In this document: positions 26,966 to 35,878 of the stretch, one piece after another
Numbering within the stretch: position 1 is the first letter of the stretch
Layout: each line of letters begins with the position of its first letter
NCBI GenBank assembly: GCA_001770415.1
Contig: MEQX01000069.1
Coordinates: forward strand, 1-64,000
From: Betaproteobacteria bacterium RIFCSPLOWO2_02_FULL_63_19
GTDB taxonomy: Bacteria; Pseudomonadota; Gammaproteobacteria; Burkholderiales; SG8-39
Direction of reading: 5' to 3'
DNA length: 64,000 nt
Notes under the pieces: model-generated
What the model was told of the DNA's origin: nothing
Databases searched by the model: none
Seen by the model: the letters and a program-made list of their open reading frames with translations, nothing else
Position numbers and translations under genes: made by a program

Positions 26966-26990
26966 CGCGACCTCCTCGGAGGACGTCGCG
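26966..26990. other. imperfect GC-rich inverted repeat downstream of a small gene
   Basis: CGCGAC...GTCGCG arms enclose CTCC/GGAG arms, with two unpaired bases on one side. It lies between the divergent NTF2-like gene and the 3' end of the gene at 27020. It may end minus-strand transcription, but there is no T-run. Confidence 0.3.
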
Positions 26991-27019
26991 GTGGGGCCGG
27001 TTTTTCAGTCGGGCAAGAC

Positions 27020-27319
27020 TCAGGCGGCTTTGTTATGCAAGGTCTTCAATCCCGTTGTCGCCGCGGAACCGTTAGATCTCGCACGTAGCTTGCGTACCAG
27101 AGCGGCGCCAAAGGCTTTCAAATTTTGGGCGATCCATGCGCTTTGCGCGGCACGGGCCTGCCATTCGATTTCCGCCAGATCGAGTCCCGTTTCGCGGGTG
27201 TTCGGCGCGAACATGTCGCAGCGGATGACTGGATCCCAGGACTTCGCGGCAATATTCCCGGAATCGGTTTCCCTGTGTGCGATACTGTGGCTCGAATAGG
27301 TGTCGGCGTGGAGTTTCAT
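27020..27319 (-). CDS. hypothetical small protein
   Basis: A 99-residue protein I cannot assign. The N-terminus is polar (MKLHADTYSSHSIAHRET). The central DLAEIEWQARAAQSAWIAQ and NLKAFGAALVRKLRA form two amphipathic helices, with a Trp/Ala-rich face. No signal peptide or membrane helix is seen. GAGGA lies eight bases before the ATG. This supports a real gene; function is unknown. Confidence 0.6.
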   Translation of the reverse strand: MKLHADTYSSHSIAHRETDSGNIAAKSWDPVIRCDMFAPNTRETGLDLAEIEWQARAAQSAWIAQNLKAFGAALVRKLRARSNGSAATTGLKTLHNKAA

Positions 27320-27773
27320 ATTGACGTCCTCGGATTATCTTGTTGGAACCAGCGGCAACAAATCGCTGGCTGAGATAAGCATAGAGTTTCAATCGCTATT
27401 AATCCAATAGCTTGTTCGGATGGACTTAATTGGTAGTTGTTATACTGGGTCTAAGTGGCTGGCGCGGCGCAGCAAATTAGTCTCATGGCAGGATTGGCGG
27501 GTACTCGGCCCAGGGCGGTTTTCTGTTTCCCCGCTCGCGGGTGCGGATCGGCGCGGGTTGTTGACGAACCCCTATCGGCATCGGGTCAACGCAGCCGTTT
27601 GCCAGATCAATGACACTGCGGCCAGGTCGCTTCGCCAAAGGACCTTGCGGGAAGTTGGATGCCCTTGTACCTTTTGAGCCGGCAGGCAGCGAGCATCGAA
27701 AGGGGTTTCCAGTCGGCCGATTTTGAACTGGAACGTTAACAAGAATGTCCAAGCAGTTCAGGAGGTATATGAA
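27320..27773. other. intergenic region upstream of glycine-zipper gene
   Basis: About 450 bases. Short frames are present on both strands but have no family similarity or good start signals. A strong ribosome site, AGGAGG, ends the region before 27774. The bases near 27380-27450 are relatively AT-rich and could hold promoters for both neighbours. Confidence 0.4.
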
Positions 27774-28247
27774 ATGAATCTATCGAGAATAATATTCGCC
27801 GGTGTGACGACGGTCGCGCTGTCTTCGTTTTCCCACGCGCAAACCCAGGAGGTGGGGCAAGTGCTGCGCACCGAGCCTCTGGTCGAGCGCGTCGCGGTCC
27901 AAAATCAGGTCTGCGACCAGGCTACTCCTGCCGCACCAAAGGAACGAGGCGTTGCCGGTGCGATCCTGGGTGGAGTGGCTGGTGCCGTGGTCGGCAGCCG
28001 TTTCGGGAAAGGGCATGGCAAGGACGCAATGACCGTCGCCGGTGCCGTCGGTGGAGCGATCGCCGGCGACAGAATTCAAAATTCAGACGTGGCGGCCCAG
28101 CCCGTGTGCCGGCAGGTGACCACGTACCAGGATCGAGTCAACGGATACCGTGTGACGTTCCGGTATGCCGGACGTGATTACACTCAGGTTCTGCCTAGGG
28201 ACCCTGGTCCTACCGTTCCGTTGTCGGTGACCGTTACCGCGCATTAA
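27774..28247 (+). CDS. glycine zipper 2TM domain exported protein
   Basis: A 157-residue protein with a signal peptide ending in SHA (about residue 22). Residues ~60-95 are the glycine zipper, GVAGAILGGVAGAVVGSRFG, followed by AGAVGGAIAGDRI. The C-terminal part carries a CRQVTTYQDRVNGYRVTFRYAG segment with the YxVTYxYxG pattern of RcpA/SlyB-like envelope proteins (PF05433 group). It likely inserts in or lies along the outer membrane. The ATG at 27774 follows AGGAGG. A GC-rich hairpin follows the stop. Confidence 0.88.
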   Translation: MNLSRIIFAGVTTVALSSFSHAQTQEVGQVLRTEPLVERVAVQNQVCDQATPAAPKERGVAGAILGGVAGAVVGSRFGKGHGKDAMTVAGAVGGAIAGDRIQNSDVAAQPVCRQVTTYQDRVNGYRVTFRYAGRDYTQVLPRDPGPTVPLSVTVTAH

Positions 28248-28264
28248 CGGGGCACGAAACCGGC

Positions 28265-28281
28265 CCGGCGGTTATCGCCGG
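28265..28281. terminator. hairpin between convergent genes
   Basis: CCGGCG and CGCCGG pair around GTTAT, within a longer inverted pair AACCGGC/GCCGGTT. It lies between the stop of the glycine-zipper gene and the stop of the minus-strand MFS gene. No long T-run follows, so it is a weak bidirectional terminator candidate. Confidence 0.4.
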
Positions 28282-28316
28282 TTCGGGCGAAGTCCCAGAA
28301 TCCGCAGGGACGGGGC

Positions 28317-29567
28317 TTATGCCGGGGCTGGCGCGGCCGCCATTCTCGCGGTGGGTCTTGCATCCATGAACATCTGCCCGATGCCAGCCATCAATCCGAT
28401 GGCAACCCCGATCTTCCACGCAAGATCATAGGATCCCATCGCATCGAACAGCAGTCCGCCGCCCCACGCGCCGACGAACGATCCCAGCTGGTGGCTGAAG
28501 AACGCGACCCCCGACAGCGTCGCCATGTAGCGAAGCCCGAAAATATGTCCGATCAGTCCGCTCACCAGCGGCGCGGTTCCCAGCCACAGCAGGCCCATCG
28601 CTGCGGAGAAGATTACGGTAGAGGCCGGGGTGGGCCAGGACATGAAATAGGCAATGATGATCAGCGATCGCAGTATGTACACGCCTCCGAGCAGGTGCTG
28701 TTTGGGCAGCCGTCCACCGAGCCAGCCAAGTAGGTAGCAGCCGATCGCGTTGAATCCGCCGATGACGGCCAGCGCGGTGGCCGACAGCGCGGGCGACTGG
28801 CCGCAGAGCGCTAGATAGGCGGGCAGGTGAGTCGTCAGGAATACCAGCTGCAGGCCGCATACGAAGAACGCCACGGCCATGGTGATGTAGCCGCGGTGAC
28901 GCGCGGCCTCCGCGAGCGCGCCTTTCAGCGACAGCCCAGCGTCAGTCGAACCAATTTGCTGGCGCGGCGCTATCTTGTCGCCGGCCCCGATGAAAAACGC
29001 CCCGGGAAGCATGATGACGCACAGCCCGAGAAATCCGACGATAGCGGCTTTCCAGCCGTAGGCGACGAGCAGGTGCTGCGCGAGCGGAGCCGCGATGAAT
29101 GCGCCGATGGACCCGAGGGCGGAAACCGTCCCCAGCGTGAGGCTGCGCTTGGCGGGCGATACCACCTTGGCGCTGGCGGCGAGCGCGAGGCTGAGCGACA
29201 CGCAAGACATCGCCAGCCCAATCATCAACCCCATGCCGATGAGCAGCGCGATGGGCCCGGTCGCTATCATCGTCACCGCGAGTCCTGCGGCAAACAGGAA
29301 CGACCCGGATATCGTAACCGCGCGGCAACCGAAACGGTCCGCGATCGCTCCAGTGAGCGGTTGCGTCAATCCCCAGACGATGTTTTGCACCGCGAGCGCA
29401 AAGGTAAAGTCGGCCACCGAGACGCCGACGTCCGCGGTGATCGGTCTGACGAACAGGCCAAAGCTCTGCCGCATGCCCATGCTCATGGTCAGCATCAGGC
29501 TGGCCCCTAGCAAAACGGCAACGGTGACGGCACGGTTGTTCGCGCTGGCTTGCGCCTGATCATTCAT
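28317..29567 (-). CDS. MFS transporter
   Basis: A 416-residue permease with twelve helices. It begins with a cytoplasmic tail, then VTVAVLLGASLMLTMSMGMR, and QSFGLFVRPITADVGVSVAD as the periplasmic loop. ALTGAIADRFGCRAV-like wording at helices 2-3 gives motif A. It resembles the YbjJ/oxalate:formate-like branch (QSFGLFxxP-x-T-x-x-x-G). The substrate is unknown. It stands apart from the neighbouring aldehyde oxidoreductase gene by a 570-base gap. Confidence 0.88.
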   Translation of the reverse strand: MNDQAQASANNRAVTVAVLLGASLMLTMSMGMRQSFGLFVRPITADVGVSVADFTFALAVQNIVWGLTQPLTGAIADRFGCRAVTISGSFLFAAGLAVTMIATGPIALLIGMGLMIGLAMSCVSLSLALAASAKVVSPAKRSLTLGTVSALGSIGAFIAAPLAQHLLVAYGWKAAIVGFLGLCVIMLPGAFFIGAGDKIAPRQQIGSTDAGLSLKGALAEAARHRGYITMAVAFFVCGLQLVFLTTHLPAYLALCGQSPALSATALAVIGGFNAIGCYLLGWLGGRLPKQHLLGGVYILRSLIIIAYFMSWPTPASTVIFSAAMGLLWLGTAPLVSGLIGHIFGLRYMATLSGVAFFSHQLGSFVGAWGGGLLFDAMGSYDLAWKIGVAIGLMAGIGQMFMDARPTARMAAAPAPA

Positions 29568-30138
29568 CGTTGTTGCACCTTGAGGCAGACGAACGGAGCG
29601 GAATTGTACCTAGTTTGGGCGGCTTCCGGCAGCGTGCCGGGAAGGCGCGGCGCGCCCTGTGGGCGGGTGTAGAATCAAATCGGCGCGGTCACGCCTGGTG
29701 AGGATTGTGGTTTCGGCGACGTCGCGGTCCGCGATCGGACGGTCATGCAGGGAGAAGAACGATACCAGGGCGGCGCCGGGGCAGAGTCCTCGGAGATGAC
29801 GTATTTGAACTGACCGTCAAAGTGCAGATGAACGAGATCGCGCTGCATTCACTCGCCGGATCGGGCGGAACTTTCGGTTACACGACGTCGGGGAACGCCG
29901 CCCGGGCAATGGAATTTGCGTTGGAGCCGTTTGTTGTGGGCGAAACGGTTCCGGAGGCGATGCGCGATCCGCTGTCATCGATGCTCGATCGGCTAAGTAA
30001 GGCCGCCGAGGCGCCTGACAGACCCCGGTCCCATCGCGCCGATTCGATCGATGGCTGCTGGACGATCCGAACACCGGTGTAGGGAGTCAATCGCAATGCG
30101 CCGGCTCGGAGGACCGATTTTGGAGGAAGGATACGCAT
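29568..30138. other. 570-base region before the aldehyde oxidoreductase gene
   Basis: It has a 125-codon open frame at 29705-30082 on the plus strand. The section with EIALHSLAGSGG and MEFALEPFVVGE has protein-like composition but resembles no family I know, and its ends are low-quality. The region may be a decayed gene. The ribosome site GGAGGAAGG at its end belongs to the gene at 30139. Confidence 0.35.
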
Positions 30139-32070
30139 ATGATCTATGGATATGCCGGCAAGATTGCGAAGATTGACCTTTCCAGCGGAGCCGTGATTGA
30201 AGTTCCGACGCAGGGGTATGCCGCTTCGTTCATCGGCGGCCAGGGCATGGCGTCGCGCCTTTATTGGGAGGATGTCCCGCCGGATATTCACGCCTTCGAT
30301 CCCGAAAATCGCTTAATTTTTGCGACCGGGCCCTGTGCCGGTTTTCAGGGTCTGTCCGGGGCCCGCTGGGTCGTCTGCGGCAAATCGCCGGCGACGAGCC
30401 CCCACTATTTCACTCATTCGAATTTGGGAGGCAGCTGGGGTGTCGAGCTCAAAGCCGCCGGATTCGACGGCCTGCTCGTAAATGGGCGGGCGGAGACGCC
30501 GGTCTGCATCCTGATTGAAGACGGTGCAGTCAGGATCGAGTCTGCTTCGGGCCTGTGGGGTAAAGGTGCCGTGCAGGCGCGTCAAATTCTCAAGAGCAGG
30601 CACGGCAGTTCACACCGTGTCGTCGCGATCGGCCCTGCGGGGGAGAACATGACGGCACTGGCCACCCTTCAGGCCGATAACGACTCCAGCGGTTCCGGGG
30701 CGCTGGGGGGCGTAATGGGCTCGAAACGGCTCAAGGCGATCATAGTCAGGGGGACCGGCCGGGTGCCAGCCGCTCGGCCCGCTCAGCTTCAGGAATTGCT
30801 GGAGCATATCGCTGCATTGAGGAAAGACTTTCCGCGCACGGACACGGGAGCCGGCCGAGGCGGCACGACAGACCACTGTGCCGGATGCACCGATGAATGC
30901 ACACGCGGCCTGTATGTGGCCGCGGACGGCAGCAAAGGCAAGTTCATGTGCCAGAGCGCTGCGTCATACAAGGAATGGGCCGAAAAATATTATGGGAAAC
31001 CGACGGACGTGCCCTTTTTCGCTAACCGGCTTGCCGATGACTGCGGAATAAGTACGAAAGCCGTGGCGCCGATGGTTGCCTGGCTCGACCGGTGCTATCG
31101 AGCGGGCGTCCTGAAGGATTCGGATGTGGGTCTCCCTCTGTCCAAGATCGGGAGTTTGGAGTTTATGCAAGTCCTCTTGGAAAATGTCGCTCATCGCCAG
31201 GGTTTCGGCGAACTCCTCTCCGAGGGAGTTCACAGGGCCGCGGCCTCGATCGGCGGTCGCGCCGAAGAACTGCTTAAGGACGCCGTCACCGGCGCCGGCG
31301 AGCAGATGAGCTACGTGCCCAAGGCCTATCTCACGACCGGCCTTCTTTACGCATTGAATCCAAGACAGCCCATTCAGCAGCTCCACGAGGTAAGCCGTCT
31401 GGGAATGCAGTGGGTGCAATGGGCAAACGGAGTGCCGAATGCCAATCTGTCTAGCACCGCGCTGCGCGCGATCGCCGGCCGGTTCTGGGGAAGTGAAATC
31501 GCAGCAGATTTCTCCACATACGAGGGTAAAGCACTCGCGGCGAAGATGGTTCAGGACCGTCAGCTCGCGAAGGATTGTCTCATCCTTTGCGACAACGTAT
31601 GGCCGCTCACCTATGTAGAACATTCGGACGATCACGTGGGCGATCCCACGCTGGAGAGCCAGGTCTTTTCCGCGATTACCGGCAGGGATATGTCCGAGGA
31701 GGGGCTCTACCGCGTGGGCGAGCGAGTCTTCAACCTGCAACGGGCGATCACGTCCCGCGAGGGGCGGCGTGGCAGGCTTGACGATACCCTTCCGGAGTCG
31801 TGTTTCACGGTTCCGCTGGAGAACGAGCGGTTGAATCCCGGCTGCATTTTCCCGGGTAAGAATGGGGAGACGATATCCCGGAAGGGCGCATTATTCGAAA
31901 AGGACAAGTTCTTCGCGATGCGCGACGAATATTACGGGCTTCGTGGTTGGGATAGGGAAACCGGGTTGCAGACCCAAGCCGGGTTGGAAGGCCAGGGACT
32001 CAGTGATGTTGCCGTCGATCTTGCGAAGCGGGTCATGCTCGCGCGTCCGCGAGAAGCTAATGCCGAATGA
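30139..32070 (+). CDS. aldehyde:ferredoxin oxidoreductase family enzyme (tungsten/molybdenum, 4Fe-4S)
   Basis: A 643-residue AOR-family enzyme oxidising aldehydes to acids with a low-potential acceptor. The N-terminal domain has MIYGYAGKIAKIDLSSG, GGQGMASRLYWED, ATGPCAGF and SNLGGSWGVELKAAGFDGL, which lines the pterin site. Four cluster ligands are present: C247, C250 and C254 in CAGCTDEC, and C484 in DCLILCDNVW. The length (605-650) is typical. No ferredoxin or AorA-type subunit is adjacent. Such enzymes occur in Aromatoleum and other beta-proteobacteria under denitrifying or fermentative growth. The ribosome site GGAGGAAGG precedes the start. Confidence 0.92.
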   Translation: MIYGYAGKIAKIDLSSGAVIEVPTQGYAASFIGGQGMASRLYWEDVPPDIHAFDPENRLIFATGPCAGFQGLSGARWVVCGKSPATSPHYFTHSNLGGSWGVELKAAGFDGLLVNGRAETPVCILIEDGAVRIESASGLWGKGAVQARQILKSRHGSSHRVVAIGPAGENMTALATLQADNDSSGSGALGGVMGSKRLKAIIVRGTGRVPAARPAQLQELLEHIAALRKDFPRTDTGAGRGGTTDHCAGCTDECTRGLYVAADGSKGKFMCQSAASYKEWAEKYYGKPTDVPFFANRLADDCGISTKAVAPMVAWLDRCYRAGVLKDSDVGLPLSKIGSLEFMQVLLENVAHRQGFGELLSEGVHRAAASIGGRAEELLKDAVTGAGEQMSYVPKAYLTTGLLYALNPRQPIQQLHEVSRLGMQWVQWANGVPNANLSSTALRAIAGRFWGSEIAADFSTYEGKALAAKMVQDRQLAKDCLILCDNVWPLTYVEHSDDHVGDPTLESQVFSAITGRDMSEEGLYRVGERVFNLQRAITSREGRRGRLDDTLPESCFTVPLENERLNPGCIFPGKNGETISRKGALFEKDKFFAMRDEYYGLRGWDRETGLQTQAGLEGQGLSDVAVDLAKRVMLARPREANAE

Positions 32071-32434
32071 AACAATGGTGCAATTGATGAAACCGATCTC
32101 GTGCATTGTGCTGATGTGCATTGCTTGGTCGCTGTCGAGCGAAGCGGCGAAGGCTGGGGTATTCGTCCGAGGCGTCCCGACGTGCAGCGAATGGTCGGCC
32201 GCGCGAGAACTCGCGGCAGAAGACCGATTCCGGGACGAGCGCATGCGGACATGGCTGCTCGGTTTTCTTTCCGGATTGGCGATAGGCCAAAACAAGGAGT
32301 TCTGGGGCGACGCGAATGCGCTCGACAATGATTCCGTGTATCAGTGGGTCGATAATTACTGCCTAACAAATTCGGCCAAGGGCCTGGATGATGCCGGAGC
32401 GATGCTTTTCATCGAGCGGACCCGCGGAAAGTGA
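32060..32434 (+). CDS. small exported protein overlapping the AOR gene
   Basis: A 124-residue protein starting inside the last codons of the AOR gene (11-base overlap), so it is probably translated from the same mRNA. A signal peptide (MKPISCIVLMCIAWSLSSEA, from the third Met at 32087) precedes a mature part with CSEWSAARELAAEDR, WLLGFLSGLAIGQ, WVDNYC and a late AGAMLFIER. The C...WLLGFLSG...D...W(V)DNYC pattern is one I have seen in small periplasmic proteobacterial proteins of unknown role. The two Cys residues may form a disulphide. Confidence 0.7.
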   Translation: MPNETMVQLMKPISCIVLMCIAWSLSSEAAKAGVFVRGVPTCSEWSAARELAAEDRFRDERMRTWLLGFLSGLAIGQNKEFWGDANALDNDSVYQWVDNYCLTNSAKGLDDAGAMLFIERTRGK

Positions 32435-32525
32435 CTCCTGGCGTGCATCGTCTTGCGAGTCCGATGAAAGGGCGTCGGAGTTCAACGAATTTCGATCGGC
32501 CGGAGGCGCTGCAACCGCGATCGGC

Positions 32526-32553
32526 TTGAAGTGACACCGAACTCGGGTATTAT
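32526..32553 (+). promoter_or_regulatory. sigma-70-type promoter candidate for the VOC gene
   Basis: TTGAAG at 32526-32531 and TATTAT at 32548-32553 are separated by 16 bases and lie about 60 bases before the ATG at 32612. Both hexamers are close to consensus. Confidence 0.45.
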
Positions 32554-32611
32554 CGGCCCTCTGGAGCTTCGGCTTTGAACATCATGATGGCATCAGGAAA
32601 GTAGCGCAACT

Positions 32612-33172
32612 ATGGACGCGGCCCTCGATAAGCGCCCCAACGCACAGATCACACATGTGGGCATTTTCGTGCGCGACATGGACGTGATGATCGCGTTCTA
32701 CACTCGCATCCTGGGACTGGTTCTGACGGACAGGGGACCGTATTATCGAGGCGGGGAAATATGCTTTCTCAGCCGCAGTCCCGTCGAGCATCATCAGGTG
32801 GTGTTCGCCTCCGGGAGGTCCGATCAGGCGGCGTCGACGATCAACCAGATTTCGTTCTTCGTCGAAGACCTGGAGACGCTCATACAGTATCACGCGATAC
32901 TGAAGGAGCAGGGCGTCGCCGGGCTCGACCCGATAAATCACGGCAACGCATGGAGCCTGTATTTCCCGGATCCGGAAGGCAACCGCCTCGAGTTGTACAC
33001 GGTTTCACCCTGGCACGTGCAGCAGCCGTTCGCGGACAAACTCGACCTCAACGAAACGGCAAACGTGATCCGGACCAAGACGCTGGCGATGATCGAATCC
33101 GATCCGACCTATGGTCCCAGGGAAGAGTGGTCCGCCGGGCTTCGCGCCAAGATAGAGCAGCGGCAAATTTGA
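32612..33172 (+). CDS. VOC family protein (glyoxalase/dioxygenase-like)
   Basis: A 186-residue protein with two beta-alpha-beta-beta-beta modules. The first begins ITHVGIFVRDMDVMIAFYT, the second INQISFFVEDLETLIQYH. Possible metal ligands are His in THVGIF, His in EHHQVVF and Glu in RLELYT, matching the 2-His-1-Glu pattern of extradiol dioxygenases and glyoxalases. The C-terminal ~40 residues (DKLDLNETANVIRTKTLAMIES) are an added helix seen in VOC proteins near aromatic degradation genes. The substrate is unknown. A promoter-like sequence lies 60 bases upstream. Confidence 0.88.
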   Translation: MDAALDKRPNAQITHVGIFVRDMDVMIAFYTRILGLVLTDRGPYYRGGEICFLSRSPVEHHQVVFASGRSDQAASTINQISFFVEDLETLIQYHAILKEQGVAGLDPINHGNAWSLYFPDPEGNRLELYTVSPWHVQQPFADKLDLNETANVIRTKTLAMIESDPTYGPREEWSAGLRAKIEQRQI

Positions 33173-33389
33173 CCGCATTGGTCTGCTGTTCCGGGGTCGT
33201 GGCGGACCGGTCGAGAATCCGACGTCCGCAGGGCGCGTACATATCCGGCCGCGGCCGGTGAATTGCACCACCCGAAGGGATCTGGCGAAACGCTCGTTCG
33301 CGAGCGCCTATGCATCCGCTCACGGACAGAAGCTTTTCCACCACGACGTTGTGTATGAAGAGCATCTGGCTCTCCATTGCCGTGCGGAG

Positions 33390-34661
33390 CTAGAAGCGGA
33401 GAATTCCGCGCAGCGCCTTTACCCCTTCCTCGACAGCGTCCGCGGGGGAAGGAGGCTTGGGCTGGTCGGCTTCGCGCTGCGGTGCCGGTTCGCTCGCCCG
33501 TTCGGGCGCGGATTCCGGCGAGCGGTCGCCCGGAGTATCGTGCATGGGAGCTGCGCGCCTTCGGGTCGCTTCGCTCTGCGCGAGCATGGTCATCGCCGTT
33601 GACTTGAGCCGTAGTTTTACCGCCCACACCTGCTCCCAGACCTGCTTCGGGTCCTTCGGGCGCTGCGGATGCACAAGGTTCAGTTCGTTTCCATAGGCGA
33701 TGAAATTCAACATCGATCCCTCGCCCTTGAAGATTCCGGCGGGCACGGTGCATTCGGTCGTCTGAGGCGACATGACGACTTTTTCGCGTATCAGACGGCC
33801 GACTTCGCCCGGCGAAATGTAGTCCATCAGCGCCTGGCCCATCACCTGGTCTTCGCTCGACGACCACATGACGATGTCGGCCTCGCCGTCACCGCGGCCC
33901 GTCGCCGTAGCAAAGTAGCCGGTCGCCGTCGATACCGGTCTCCACTTGACGGCGTACGCGTCGCCCGCGGTCTTGCGCACCGCTTCGAAGGCGACGGCCT
34001 CCATGAAGTCATGGCGCCCGCCGATCGTAAAGCGGATCCCGGGCGAGTAGTTTCCGCTTATCACATGTTCACCGATCAGAGATGCGTTTGCAGGCACGGG
34101 ACGCGGATCCTCCTGGTTGGGCCAGGTACCGTAGCTGCGGCTGCGCCCCGGCGCCGGACCGCGCGGACGCGAGATAGCGCGGCTGCGGAAGGCGCGCGAG
34201 ACATCCTGCGGGGCCATGTTGGCGAAGTCCAAGATCACCGGCTGGCCGGCGCGCACTTTTTCGCCGCAGCCCCAGTAGATCAGCATCCGGCCCTTGGGGC
34301 GTTCGAACCCCGGCTCACCATCGTCGCGCTCGCGAACGGCCGGGCGCTCGATGCGGGGAGTCACGAGCGGCAGGCTTTGCCCCATTGATAGGCCCGGCGG
34401 AACGGCATGGGCGGCACGCGGGTCGCCGCTCGCCGCCTGCGACGAGTCGAGGTCGAGCTTCATTCTTCTCCCTCCTGCCATGCCGGGCGGCAGCATGCCG
34501 CTCATGCCCGGCGGCAGTCCCATGCCCATTCCCACGCCACTGGACGTTTCGACGCTCATCCAGTACAGCGCAATCGGCGGCCGGACCTGTTGCTGTGCCT
34601 GTGCCAGGGCTGCAAACGAAAATGCCGCGGCGACTGCGGCGACGAGGATACGGGTTATCAT
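33390..34661 (-). CDS. exported protein of unknown function
   Basis: A 423-residue protein with a Sec signal peptide (MITRILVAAVAAAFSFAALA, cleaved at AQA). Then come a Met/Gly/Pro-rich low-complexity stretch (GMGMGLPPGM...), a domain opening RMLIYWGCGEKVRAGQPVIL and continuing ASLIGEHVISGNYSPGIRFT and DIVMWSSSEDQVMGQALMDY, and a charged Pro/Glu-rich tail. The central domain has the YWGCGExVRxGQP wording of an unstudied family I recall from betaproteobacteria. No enzyme motif is visible. It diverges from the six-cysteine miniprotein gene. Confidence 0.75.
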   Translation of the reverse strand: MITRILVAAVAAAFSFAALAQAQQQVRPPIALYWMSVETSSGVGMGMGLPPGMSGMLPPGMAGGRRMKLDLDSSQAASGDPRAAHAVPPGLSMGQSLPLVTPRIERPAVRERDDGEPGFERPKGRMLIYWGCGEKVRAGQPVILDFANMAPQDVSRAFRSRAISRPRGPAPGRSRSYGTWPNQEDPRPVPANASLIGEHVISGNYSPGIRFTIGGRHDFMEAVAFEAVRKTAGDAYAVKWRPVSTATGYFATATGRGDGEADIVMWSSSEDQVMGQALMDYISPGEVGRLIREKVVMSPQTTECTVPAGIFKGEGSMLNFIAYGNELNLVHPQRPKDPKQVWEQVWAVKLRLKSTAMTMLAQSEATRRRAAPMHDTPGDRSPESAPERASEPAPQREADQPKPPSPADAVEEGVKALRGILRF

Positions 34662-34978
34662 TGGATCAGCTTTCGAGTCTTAAGAAGAATCCGAATTGTG
34701 CATCTTCGCACGGTTTTCAGGTTGGCTCGGGCATACACTGGTCTCGGTCCCGCTGCGGGTTGGCGCTCGGCTATGCGCAAGGCATTGTTTTCGGATATTG
34801 CGTGTTCGCGCCAACTGTGTGCTCGAGTTCACGTCCAGGGACTGGGTAAGGCATTGGATCTGGGGACAATGACGCGTTTCTGCACGTCGTTTGCTCCTTG
34901 ATCTGCACCCGGGAGGGCGGTCTGCGAGCGCGGCAGCAGGTGCCTTGCAACGGATGTACATCGCGGAAGGAGGACACG
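34662..34978. other. divergent control region
   Basis: About 320 bases between the exported protein (minus) and the six-cysteine miniprotein (plus). Frames here are short and without similarity. A GGAGG ribosome site ends it. I see no clear operator. Confidence 0.4.
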
Positions 34979-35185
34979 ATGCGTACTCTGATCATTATCA
35001 TAATCGTCGCCGCCGCAGGATATTACGCCTACCAGGAAATATTTTCTGGCGGCGGCGACGCGCCCTCGTGCAAGCAGGCATTCCAGTCGTGCAGCACGAA
35101 ATGCCGGCAAACGACAACCGAGACGGCGCCGTACAACGCCTGCTTGAAGACGTGCCAAAGCGATCTCGAAGCGTGTGGGCAGTAG
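34979..35185 (+). CDS. 68-residue membrane-anchored six-cysteine miniprotein
   Basis: The start is set by GGAGG six bases before the ATG. Residues 2-16 (RTLIIIIIVAAAGYY) form one membrane helix or uncleaved signal; the rest is exported or periplasmic. Six cysteines follow in the symmetric order C-x6-C-x3-C-x12-C-x3-C-x6-C. Two C-x3-C turns face each other, as in twin-CX3C helical hairpins held by disulphides. No known bacterial family is recognised. The adjacent downstream gene is a GNAT acetyltransferase (33-base gap, same strand). Confidence 0.75.
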   Translation: MRTLIIIIIVAAAGYYAYQEIFSGGGDAPSCKQAFQSCSTKCRQTTTETAPYNACLKTCQSDLEACGQ

Positions 35186-35217
35186 CGGCTTATCGACCAC
35201 CGAGCAATCTCTGCCAG

Positions 35218-35718
35218 ATGTCAAAAAGACGGCAAATCGTCCAGACCCTATTGGCTGATCTGACCAATCAGGCGCATGCGGATGCCGTCGTGTATCTGCT
35301 GAACGAATACGCGCAGGATGAAATGGGCGGTGGTTCGGGACTTTCCGATTTCGCCACACAGAATCTGGTGCGCGAACTCAAGAAGCGTAAGGGGATTCAT
35401 CCGGTCATTGCGTTCGTGCGGGACAAGCCTGTGGGTCTGGCTCTGTGCATCGAGGGGTTTTCCAGTTTCGCCTGCAGGCCGCTCCTGAACGTGCACGACA
35501 TGGTTGTCGCCAGACGGTACAGGGGCCGCGGTATTTCGAAGCGCTTGCTGGAAAAAGTTGAGGAGATCGCAAAGGAGCTCGGTTGCTGCAAGCTGACTCT
35601 CGAGGTGCTGGAAGGCAACAGGATTGCTCAGGCAGCGTACAAGGCCTATGGGTTTGACGGCTACGAGCTCGATCCGAAATTTGGCAAGGCGTTGTTCTGG
35701 CATAAGAACATTACCTGA
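35218..35718 (+). CDS. GNAT family N-acetyltransferase
   Basis: A 166-residue acetyltransferase. Landmarks: HPVIAFVRDKPVGLALC, LLNVHDMVVARRYRGRGISKRLL (acetyl-CoA loop RxxGxG as RYRGRG), LTLEVLEGNRIAQAAYKAYGF. The start at 35218 is chosen by homology; the same frame stays open through the preceding gene. Some members act on polyamines, aminoglycosides or protein N-termini, and the target here is unknown. It follows the six-cysteine miniprotein and probably shares its transcript. Confidence 0.88.
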   Translation: MSKRRQIVQTLLADLTNQAHADAVVYLLNEYAQDEMGGGSGLSDFATQNLVRELKKRKGIHPVIAFVRDKPVGLALCIEGFSSFACRPLLNVHDMVVARRYRGRGISKRLLEKVEEIAKELGCCKLTLEVLEGNRIAQAAYKAYGFDGYELDPKFGKALFWHKNIT

Positions 35719-35878
35719 CTCCGCAGTTTCTCATGGTCGGTGATCGCGCCGCAGGGAGCCGGTCGAGAAGTGAAACGCATGGGGGCTGTTCGGTGACGGG
35801 GCCAGGCACGATGCGCATGCGCTAGCGCGGGAGTCCTGTGCGACCTGTTGCGCGCGTCGGATCGTCTGACGCATTCGG

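Noticed and set aside
27420..27677. 85-codon open frame on the plus strand
   Set aside because: Composition is random-like, no start signal, no family.
29705..30082. 125-codon open frame before the AOR gene
   Set aside because: Part of it looks protein-like, but the ends are low quality, no family is recognised and no ribosome site supports it. Kept only as a described region.
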